This document shows positions 25,382 through 31,008 of a stretch of 31,008 nucleotides of DNA, piece by piece. The position numbers and the translations under genes are program-made. Positions within the stretch are counted from its first letter, which is position 1. Every line of letters begins with the position of its first letter. Under the pieces are notes generated by a model. That model saw nothing but the letters and a program-made list of their open reading frames with translations, was not told the origin of the DNA and did not search any database. This DNA is from Streptomyces caelestis (GTDB lineage Bacteria > Actinomycetota > Actinomycetes > Streptomycetales > Streptomycetaceae): assembly GCF_001279005.1 (NCBI RefSeq), contig NZ_LGCN01000207.1, forward strand, positions 1 through 31,008, written 5' to 3'.

Positions 25382-26062
25382 ATGAAGCTTCTGTCTGTGA
25401 ACCTGGGTCGCCCCCGGGCCGTGCCGTACACGGACCAGCGCGACGGCGTGACCGGCATCGACAAGCGGCCCGTGGACGGGCCGGTCCGGGTGGCGGCGCC
25501 GGGGCCGAAGGGGGTCGGCGGGAGCGGCCTGGCCGGGGACGCCGTGTGCGAGCTGCGGCACCACGGCGGGGACGACCAGGCGGTGTACGCCGTGGCCCGC
25601 GAGGACCTCGACGAGTGGGAGCGCACCCTGGGGCGCACGCTGGCGAACGGCTCGTTCGGCGAGAACCTCACCACCGAGGGGCTCGACGTCTCCGGCGCCC
25701 TGATCGGCGAGCGCTGGGCGGTCGGGCCGGAGCTGGTGCTGGAGGTGACCTCCGGGCGCATCCCCTGCCGTACCTTCCAGGGCCATCTGGGTGAGAAGGG
25801 CTGGGTGAAGCGGTTCACGGAGCGGGGCGCTCCGGGGGCGTACTTCCGGGTGATCCAGCCCGGTGGGATACGCGCGGGCGACGCCGTACGGATCGTGCAC
25901 CGGCCGGATCACGAGGTGACGGTCGCGCTGCAGTTCCGCGCGGCGACGACCGAGCGGACGCTGCTGCCCCGGCTGCTGGCGGCGGGCGCGGCGCTGCATC
26001 CGGAGGCTCTGGCGACGGCGCGGACGTACGTGGAGAAGTACGGGGCGCAATCGACGGCCTGA
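25382..26062 (+). CDS. MOSC domain protein (YiiM-like)
   Basis: The 226-residue protein carries a MOSC domain, the beta-strand fold found at the C-terminus of molybdenum cofactor sulfurases and in YiiM-type proteins. Visible motifs are DQAVYAVAREDL, FGENLTTEGLDV and the cysteine-containing SGRIPCRTFQ. In E. coli, YiiM reduces N-hydroxylated base analogues using the molybdenum cofactor. A similar detoxifying reduction is likely here but unproven. The ATG at 25382 gives MKLLSVNLG, the usual start; an in-frame GTG nine bases earlier is possible. It is divergent from the LysR gene, which may regulate it. The short-chain dehydrogenase gene follows after about 60 bp on the same strand. Confidence 0.85.
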   Translation: MKLLSVNLGRPRAVPYTDQRDGVTGIDKRPVDGPVRVAAPGPKGVGGSGLAGDAVCELRHHGGDDQAVYAVAREDLDEWERTLGRTLANGSFGENLTTEGLDVSGALIGERWAVGPELVLEVTSGRIPCRTFQGHLGEKGWVKRFTERGAPGAYFRVIQPGGIRAGDAVRIVHRPDHEVTVALQFRAATTERTLLPRLLAAGAALHPEALATARTYVEKYGAQSTA

Positions 26063-26125
26063 CGGCATGTGTCCATGGGATGACACGAAGCGGACGGCTC
26101 CCCTCCGGGTAACTACTCTTGCGCC

Positions 26126-26899
26126 ATGACAACGGCTCTGATTACGGGATCGACGGCTGGGATCGGTGCCGCGTTCGCGCGGCGGCTGGCGGCCGACGGA
26201 CATGACCTGGTGCTGGTCGCCCGCGACACCGTCCGGCTGCGCGAACAGGCGACCGAGCTGCACGACCGCCACGGCATCGAGGCGGAGGTGCTGACCGCCG
26301 ACCTGGCTCAGGACAAGGGCATCGAGGCGGTGGCCGACCGCCTCGGCGACCCGAAGAACCCCGTCGACCTGCTGGTCAACAACGCCGGCTTCGGCCACCG
26401 GGGCCGTTATCTCGAGGTCCCCATGGCCGACGAGCTGCGGATGCTCAAGGTGCACTGCGAGGCGGTGCTCCGGCTGACGTCGGCGGCGGTGGAGGCGATG
26501 CGCGAGCGCGGGCGCGGAGGCGTCGTGAACGTCGCCTCGACCGCCGCGTTCGTACCGCGCGGGACCTACGGGGCGTCCAAGGCGTGGGTCGTGCAGTTCA
26601 CCCAGGGCGCGGCGCAGGACCTGGCGGGCCACGGCGTACGGCTGATGGCGCTGTGCCCCGGTTTCGTGCGCACCGAGTTCCACGCGCGGGCCGGGATGGG
26701 CACGGACAACATCCCGAGCTGGATGTGGCTGGACGCGGACAAGGTCGCCACGGCGGCGCTCGCGGACCTGGCCCGGGGCAGGACGCTGTCGATCCCGGAT
26801 CCGCGCTACAAGGCGCTGATGGGGGCGGCGAAGCTGGTCCCGCGCGGGCTGCTGGGCGGGATCTCGTCGCGGACGGGACGGAAGTACGGGCCCCGGTAG
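26126..26899 (+). CDS. Short-chain dehydrogenase/reductase
   Basis: The 257-residue Rossmann-fold oxidoreductase has a cofactor motif TGSTAGIG at 7-14, NNAG at 85-88, catalytic Ser138 and the YxxxK pair Tyr148/Lys152. Arg33 in LVARD after the second strand suggests preference for NADP(H). The start at 26126 places the motif at the expected position. There is no good ribosome-binding site, and a TAACTACT sequence about 15 bases upstream hints at a very short leader (weak). The C-terminus is basic (SSRTGRKYGPR). The substrate cannot be told from sequence. It follows the MOSC gene on the same strand. Confidence 0.9.
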   Translation: MTTALITGSTAGIGAAFARRLAADGHDLVLVARDTVRLREQATELHDRHGIEAEVLTADLAQDKGIEAVADRLGDPKNPVDLLVNNAGFGHRGRYLEVPMADELRMLKVHCEAVLRLTSAAVEAMRERGRGGVVNVASTAAFVPRGTYGASKAWVVQFTQGAAQDLAGHGVRLMALCPGFVRTEFHARAGMGTDNIPSWMWLDADKVATAALADLARGRTLSIPDPRYKALMGAAKLVPRGLLGGISSRTGRKYGPR

Positions 26900-27312
26900 C
26901 CATCGCCCGGCGGTTCCGACGGTCCCGGCCGGCACGCGGCCACGGCGGGACGGCTCCCGCTCCCCGGGAGGAAACGGCAACGGGGAGACCGTCGAGGGCT
27001 GGTGGCGGTACGACCGGCTGGGGCTGATGGCGCGGTCGGGGGCGGCGGAGCCGACGGAGTCATGACGGCGGCCGTGCGCGCCGACCGGCCCGGTCCGACT
27101 CCCGCGGACACGGCCACGGCCACGGCCACGGCCACGGCTTCACGAACGAGCCGGACGAGCCGGACGACGGCTGATCGAACGAATACGGCATCCGCTCCGT
27201 CGTCCTCGTGAGGCCGGACACGTCTTCGGTTCGGGGCACGTCGGCCCGGTCGCTCCGGCCTCACGACGTACACGGATTCGTGCACGTCCAGGACGATCGC
27301 CGGGGAGGAACC
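26900..27312. other. 413-bp intergenic stretch with simple repeats
   Basis: No gene is supported here. Short frames exist on both strands, including one on the plus strand ending in a TGA at 27063-27065 after GETVEGWWRYDRLGLM; that could be the tail of a lost gene, but it has no start. A hexanucleotide repeat lies at 27110-27139 and a 9-bp AGCCGGACG duplication just after it. Confidence 0.5.
27110..27139. repeat. Hexanucleotide microsatellite (ACGGCC)
   Basis: Four perfect ACGGCC copies plus a fifth ending in T lie in a non-coding stretch. Such arrays change copy number easily by slippage and could serve as a strain marker. Confidence 0.85.
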
Positions 27313-27714
27313 ATGCGCCGGTCGGGGCGGACCGAAGGACTGCTTCTGGTGGCGGCCGTGCTGATGTCGGCCGTGGCCTGCACGTCGGAGAGCGGCGGCG
27401 ACGGAGGAGGCGAGCAGGCGGCGGCCTGCGCCTACCGCGTCCGCTACCAGGACCGCACGTACCGGGACGTCGCCGGCGTGCGGTTCACGGCGGGAGAGGA
27501 GCTCGGCTCCGCCACCCTCCCGCCGTGCGACGACACCGGCGGGAGGGACGACACAGGACAGGCCGGGGAGACGACGACCGTCCACAGGGTGGACGGCATC
27601 CCTCCCGAGGTGGCCGTCGCCGTCGGGAACGGCCCCGGCGACACCACCTTCGTGGCCGCCTACTCGGGCGGGGAACTTCCTCCGGAGGTACGGAAGCTGA
27701 TCGACGGGTCCTGA
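27313..27714 (+). CDS. Small putative lipoprotein of unknown function
   Basis: The 133-residue protein begins with a basic N-terminus, a hydrophobic stretch (GLLLVAAVLMSAVA) and Cys23, giving a lipobox-like SAVAC. It is therefore probably exported and lipidated. The Ala at -3 is less usual than Leu, Val or Ile. A Gly/Ser/Glu-rich linker follows, then a small domain with two more cysteines (ACAYRVRYQDRTY and LPPCDDT) that could form a disulfide. The remainder is acidic and Thr-rich. The ATG at 27313 is clear, with GGGGAGG four bases upstream; the longer frame from 27208 lacks this. I do not recognise the family with confidence. It stands alone between intergenic stretches. Confidence 0.75.
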   Translation: MRRSGRTEGLLLVAAVLMSAVACTSESGGDGGGEQAAACAYRVRYQDRTYRDVAGVRFTAGEELGSATLPPCDDTGGRDDTGQAGETTTVHRVDGIPPEVAVAVGNGPGDTTFVAAYSGGELPPEVRKLIDGS

Positions 27715-27756
27715 CGCCGACCGCGACCCGGCCGGGTGGAGCCCCGGGCAGGCCGG

Positions 27757-28845
27757 TCACCTCGTCCCGGGTACCGCCGCCTGCGTCCAGCGGTGGAGCG
27801 TCTCGCTCCTGTCGTCGTAGGTGAGCCAGGTCCCGTCGCCGAGCGGACGCACGTAGCCGTCGACGGGGCCCGTCGGGTACGTGATCACCCCGCGTATCCG
27901 CAGCGTGTGCGCGTCGAGCAGCCAGTGGCGGGCCTGCTCCGGGTCCTCGTCGGCGTCGACCGTCGAGGCGATGACCGTGTCGGCGTCGACGAAGCCGCAG
28001 CCGTAGTCCCAGTAAGTTTCGTCCTCGTCCTCGTCGTCGTCGGCCGATTCGGGCTCCTGCTCGGCAGTCACCGTGCCGTCCAGGGCGTGCAGGCGCAGGT
28101 CCGCCCCGTAGTGCTCGACCGTCAGGAAGCCGGGGTGTCCCGGATGGACGTCCATCAGGATGCGGTCCAGGCCCTCGTTCACCCCCCAGCCGGTCAGCTG
28201 CTCGCCGTCCCAGCGCGCCCAGTGCAGCAGGACGCCGTCCTGGCCCATGCCGATGCCCAGCCCCATGTGGACACCGTCCGGGTGGGAGAGGTGGTTCGAA
28301 CCGGCCGCCGCGCTGTCCACCAGCGGCAGCCAGGCCAACTCCCTTCCGTCACGGGCGTCCAGGACCACCCAGCGCTCCTGCCGGTCACCCGGCTCCGGCT
28401 CCGCCATGACATGTGCCCACACGAGCCGGCCGTCGTCCGAGACCCGGCAGGAGCCGCTCTCCAGTCCCCGGCACACCTCCTGCTCGTCCCCCGTGTGCGG
28501 GTGTCCGAGCTCGGGACCCCAGCAGCCGTGCCGGTACTCCCACAGCGTCCTGCCGTCCGTTCCCATGGCCCGTACCGCGCGCTGTCCCGAGAAGACCGCG
28601 AACGTGCCGTCCGGGCTCACCGAGTGGACGCCGTGGTCCCACCGGGGCCAGGGCAGGGGGAAGACGACCGTCGGCGCGCGCTCCCCCGCGAACAGTTCCC
28701 GGAGATCGTGGACCTCCAGCTCGTGCCCGTTCCGGAGGAGGGCGCGGCACGAACCGTCCCCACGGCTCTCCAGCGCGAACCCGTTGACCAGTGCGCGCCC
28801 ACCCGGCAGCCTCACCGAGTCGCGCAGTTGTGCGGTGATCGACAT
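27757..28845 (-). CDS. Hypothetical protein with repeated beta-propeller-like segments
   Basis: The 362-residue cytoplasmic protein from the ATG at 28845 (MSITAQLRDSV) has no signal peptide or membrane segment. Several segments repeat a pattern of small hydrophobic strands with Asp-Gly turns (VSPDGTFAVFSG, VSDDGRLVWAHV, VLDARDGRELAW, LHALDGTV, LGDGTWLTYDD). This suggests a WD40- or YVTN-like beta-propeller. An acidic insertion of Asp/Glu residues follows EPESA. A longer open frame to 29088 overlaps the terminator of the upstream pair and is rejected. No enzyme motif is seen. The convergent lipoprotein gene ends about 40 bp away with no strong hairpin between. Confidence 0.75.
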   Translation of the reverse strand: MSITAQLRDSVRLPGGRALVNGFALESRGDGSCRALLRNGHELEVHDLRELFAGERAPTVVFPLPWPRWDHGVHSVSPDGTFAVFSGQRAVRAMGTDGRTLWEYRHGCWGPELGHPHTGDEQEVCRGLESGSCRVSDDGRLVWAHVMAEPEPGDRQERWVVLDARDGRELAWLPLVDSAAAGSNHLSHPDGVHMGLGIGMGQDGVLLHWARWDGEQLTGWGVNEGLDRILMDVHPGHPGFLTVEHYGADLRLHALDGTVTAEQEPESADDDEDEDETYWDYGCGFVDADTVIASTVDADEDPEQARHWLLDAHTLRIRGVITYPTGPVDGYVRPLGDGTWLTYDDRSETLHRWTQAAVPGTR

Positions 28846-28987
28846 GTCCCGAAGGTAACGGGCCCCACTGACAGGGCGGACCGCCCTCCGCGCCACCGGC
28901 GCCGCCGTTCCGGTCGGCGCCTCCTTGGAAGACACGCGGACGACAGAGGAAGAGTCAGTGAGCAGAGAAGTGCCCTTCGGCCAAGAG

Positions 28988-29029
28988 CGAGGGGCGGTGG
29001 GGAGCGCAAAAGGCCCCCACCGCCCCTCG
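28988..29029 (-). terminator. Strong hairpin terminator after the XRE/DUF397 pair
   Basis: A perfect 15-bp inverted repeat has arms at 28988-29002 and 29015-29029 and a 12-nt loop containing AAAA. It starts seven bases beyond the DUF397 stop codon and should end the two-gene transcript before the next minus-strand gene. Confidence 0.85.
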
Positions 29030-29035
29030 TTCGTC

Positions 29036-29242
29036 TCAGACGCCTGCGGCCATCCGCACGAACGCCGTCCACTGGACAGCGGGGACATTGAGGATTGCCG
29101 CGTCCGGTCGCTTGGAGTCGCGGATCAGTACGGCCGTACCGGCGTCCGCGACCTCGACGCAATCACCGCCGTTGCCCGCGCTGTAGCTGCTCTTGAACCA
29201 GCGCAGTTCGCCGGCGGCAGGCGCGGGGCTGCCTGTCTTCAT
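29036..29242 (-). CDS. DUF397 domain protein
   Basis: The 68-residue protein matches DUF397: LRWFKSSYSAGNGGDCVEVAD, then VLIRDSKRPDAAIL and a final WTAFV. Its ATG overlaps the TGA of the upstream XRE gene (ATGA), so the two are translationally coupled. XRE/DUF397 pairs are numerous in streptomycetes (whiJ-type loci and pairs described as Scr1/Scr2, recalled). They are thought to work together, possibly as a toxin-antitoxin-like or developmental switch. The terminator follows directly. Confidence 0.92.
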   Translation of the reverse strand: MKTGSPAPAAGELRWFKSSYSAGNGGDCVEVADAGTAVLIRDSKRPDAAILNVPAVQWTAFVRMAAGV

Positions 29243-30090
29243 AGCTCTCCCAACAGCTTCTGGATGAAGGCCAGCGACTCCCTGGGAGTCAACGCCTGTG
29301 CCGCGAGGACTCTGTACGTCGCCTCCAACGGGCTGACCTTCTTCGGGTCCGAGTACAGGGCACTTGTGTCCTGCACCTCCATGTAAGCCATCCTGCGCTG
29401 ATCGGCGAGATGGATCAATGTGAAAGGACCCGCCAGTCCCGCGTGCTCGTCGCGCCGCGTCGGCATGACCTGCAACTCGACGTTGCGTTCATGCCCGTAC
29501 AGCAGCAGTTGTTCCAGTTGGCCCCGCAGCACCTCCGGACCTCCGAGAGGTCGCTGCAGAACATGTTCCTCGATGACGAAGCTCAGCAACGGAGCAGGCC
29601 GACGAGCGAAGAGCTTCCGGCGCTCCATACGTGCCGTCACGCCCTGCTCGATCGTCTCCTCGTCCAACAGCGGACGCCACATGCGGAAGACCGCGCGTGC
29701 GTATTCCTCCGTCTGCAAAATCCCCTTGACCACGTGGTCGGAGTAGGCGTGCAACTCAACCGCCTGTGCCTCCAGCTCCGCGTACCGCCGGAAGAACCCC
29801 GGATACCGAGCCTTCGCCACCTCCCCCTTCATGGCCACCAACACCCCTCGCGCCCCCACCTCCCGATCCACCGCGTCCACCAGCTCCGGCCGGGGAATTC
29901 GCCGCCCCTGCTCCACCGCCGCGATCTGCGCCTCGCCGTACCCGACCCGCTCGCCCAACTGCGCCTGCGTCAGCCCCGTGGCCTCCCGCAACAGCTTCAT
30001 CTGGCGGCCGAAGCAGCGCAGGAACTCCCCGTTGGAATCGGCGCCCGCGCCGCCCTCCACGCCCGCACCCGAGTCCGCTCCCGGCTCCAT
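29239..30090 (-). CDS. XRE-family regulator with DUF5753-type C-terminal domain
   Basis: The 283-residue protein has an acidic Gly-rich N-terminal tail. It then has a Cro/C1-type helix-turn-helix at about 25-75 (MKLLREATGLTQAQLGERVGYGEAQIAAVEQGRRIP). A C-terminal domain of about 180 residues with VKGILQTEEYARAVF, RRPAPLLSFVIEEHVLQRPLGG and VQVMP-like segments is typical of DUF5753. The ATG at 30090 is chosen with GAGGGGG about eight bases upstream; a GTG at 30120 would add ten residues. It is the first gene of a coupled pair with DUF397. Such pairs often lie beside an anti-sigma-like ATPase gene; none is visible here, but an unknown divergent gene is. Confidence 0.92.
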   Translation of the reverse strand: MEPGADSGAGVEGGAGADSNGEFLRCFGRQMKLLREATGLTQAQLGERVGYGEAQIAAVEQGRRIPRPELVDAVDREVGARGVLVAMKGEVAKARYPGFFRRYAELEAQAVELHAYSDHVVKGILQTEEYARAVFRMWRPLLDEETIEQGVTARMERRKLFARRPAPLLSFVIEEHVLQRPLGGPEVLRGQLEQLLLYGHERNVELQVMPTRRDEHAGLAGPFTLIHLADQRRMAYMEVQDTSALYSDPKKVSPLEATYRVLAAQALTPRESLAFIQKLLGEL

Positions 30091-30308
30091 CGCACCAGCC
30101 CCCTCAGCACATCCGTCCACCGGTCACCCGTACTCGCACCGTAGGACAAACACGCATCAACCCTGCCCGGCACTGGACATGTTCCGGCTTTCGGGTGAAT
30201 CCCTCGCCGAAGCCGACCCACCGCACCGGCCGCCTACCGTTCCGGCAAGGAACCGGCATCGGAATCCCGAAGGGGTTGCTCGTAGCACAACTTGTCCGGC
30301 AGCAGCGC

Positions 30309-30749
30309 GTGGACGCGTATGTGGGGTACCACGCATTCGGTTTGCAGGAGTCGGACGACGCGGACCTGCCGGTCCCGTTCCCCGACGACTTCGACCACAG
30401 CGCCTTCCTCAGCGCACACCCCGGCCGTCTAGACATCACCAGCGGCGGTCACACCCACACCGCCACGGTCACCGTCGAGGTGTGGGACGGGCCGCCGCCG
30501 CAGGAGGACCCGTCGGGCTGGGACGAGCAGGCCGAGGCCGACTTCGAGTCGACGAGCGGCCAGGTCGCCGTGTGGTCCATGCACACCGGCCGGGCGGACG
30601 ACGTGATCGTGCTGGGGAACTCCGGCGGGGCGTGGCGCGTGCGGGTCAGTTGCACGGGCCGGGCCGAGGCCGCCGCCCTGTCGGAGGGCGAGGGCACCGG
30701 TCACGGGGTGGAGCGTTACCTCATCCGGTTCTGGCCCGTCGGCGCGTGA
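30309..30749 (+). CDS. Hypothetical protein divergent from the XRE/DUF397 pair
   Basis: The reading frame ending in TGA at 30747-30749 encodes an acidic cytoplasmic protein with no signal peptide. Segments such as VDAYVGYHAFGLQESDDADLP and GRADDVIVLGNSGGAWRVRVS look like real protein, and third positions are GC-rich. The start is uncertain. GTG at 30309 gives 146 residues; TTG at 30276 and a GTG near 30196 are in frame, and none has a clear ribosome-binding site. I do not recognise a family. Its position head-to-head with an XRE/DUF397 pair suggests it could be controlled by it or be the third member of the locus (inference). Confidence 0.65.
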   Translation: MDAYVGYHAFGLQESDDADLPVPFPDDFDHSAFLSAHPGRLDITSGGHTHTATVTVEVWDGPPPQEDPSGWDEQAEADFESTSGQVAVWSMHTGRADDVIVLGNSGGAWRVRVSCTGRAEAAALSEGEGTGHGVERYLIRFWPVGA

Positions 30750-30831
30750 GAAAGCAGTAACGCGACAGGAAACCTCTTCACTCAACGCGTACGTTCGCGC
30801 ACGCTCCGTGCGGTACTGTCGCAACAAATCA

Positions 30832-30864
30832 GCCCCCGCGGCGGCGGCAACCGTCCGCGAGGGC
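30832..30864 (+). promoter_or_regulatory. 5' leader hairpin before the terminal gene
   Basis: An imperfect GC-rich stem (GCCC.CGCGG paired with CCGCGAGGGC) lies about 30 bases ahead of the last gene and just after the A-rich CAACAAATC. TACTGT at 30815-30820 could be a -10 for the same transcript. The placement suggests a structured leader. Confidence 0.4.
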
Positions 30865-30893
30865 CTGAACCACCAGTGGAACAGGACTCCACC

Positions 30894-31008
30894 GTGATTT
30901 ACCGGCACAATATCGCGCCCCCGCGCGGCTTCTCCCAGTTCTCCCACGACCTGATCCGGCACCCCCGGCTGTCCTCCGACGCCGTGCGGCTGCTGACCTG
31001 GCAGCTCT
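30894..31008 (+). CDS. Helix-turn-helix protein, N-terminal part (truncated by window end)
   Basis: The open frame runs from a GTG at 30894 to the window end. It encodes VIYRHNIAPPRGFSQFSHDLIRHPRLSSDAVRLLTWQL. This resembles the start of a common streptomycete family of helix-turn-helix proteins with a replication-initiator-like winged helix, in which the RGFxQ...NDLLxxPxLS..A segment recurs (recalled, not verified). AGGA lies about 12 bases upstream of the GTG; an in-frame GTG at 30876 is an alternative. Only 38 codons are visible, so the function cannot be fixed. Confidence 0.6.
   Translation, partial: MIYRHNIAPPRGFSQFSHDLIRHPRLSSDAVRLLTWQL

Noticed and set aside
27002..27211. 69-codon frame over the ACGGCC repeat
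   Set aside because: No ribosome-binding site, and low-complexity Ala/Thr/Ser translation explained by the simple repeat.

Overview
The window is chromosomal DNA from a streptomycete. The base composition is very GC-rich with strongly GC-biased third codon positions, GTG starts are common, and it carries bldM and whiD, developmental genes typical of Streptomyces. From memory the gene order matches the S. coelicolor region SCO4767 (whiD) to about SCO4781. No tRNA, rRNA, insertion sequence or CRISPR array was seen.

Layout. 1-805 (+) is the 3' end of a surface protein with an acidic 45-bp repeat and a C-terminal LAETG sortase signal. A perfect 16-bp hairpin separates it from a convergent pair (891-4363, minus): a succinic semialdehyde dehydrogenase followed by a ChoD-like GMC oxidoreductase with a ferredoxin-like four-cysteine motif. 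From 4495 to 14148 (minus) there are five tandem membrane-anchored Ser/Thr kinase paralogues. The second gene in transcription order has lost every catalytic motif and carries a long insertion, so it is a pseudokinase. Four of the five end in a similar extracytoplasmic domain; the other ends in a short disordered tail. Next come a decayed penicillin-binding/beta-lactamase fragment, glpD (minus), and a divergent nucleotide-sugar dehydrogenase homologue whose catalytic residues are all replaced.

From 18472 to 23578 (minus) lie guaB3, guaB, the ECF sigma factor gene shbA and bldM, followed by the divergent whiD. This resembles the guaB3-guaB2-sigD-whiB3 order of mycobacteria. An exact sigma-BldN-type promoter precedes bldM. 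About 900 bp between bldM and shbA hold no convincing gene but contain a degenerate 39-bp tandem repeat array. From 24405 onward is ordinary accessory content: a LysR regulator divergent from a MOSC protein, a short-chain dehydrogenase, a small lipoprotein, a propeller-like hypothetical protein, an XRE/DUF397 pair with an ATGA overlap and strong terminator, a hypothetical gene, and the start of a helix-turn-helix protein gene cut by the window end.

How the genes work together. The kinase cluster and shbA-bldM-whiD suggest a chromosomal neighbourhood for developmental and cell-envelope control; in S. coelicolor the equivalent kinases have been linked to spore-wall synthesis (recalled, not checked). 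A recurring theme is an active enzyme beside an apparently inactive homologue: pseudokinase among kinases, GuaB3 (Cys to His) beside GuaB, and the catalytic-residue-less sugar dehydrogenase.
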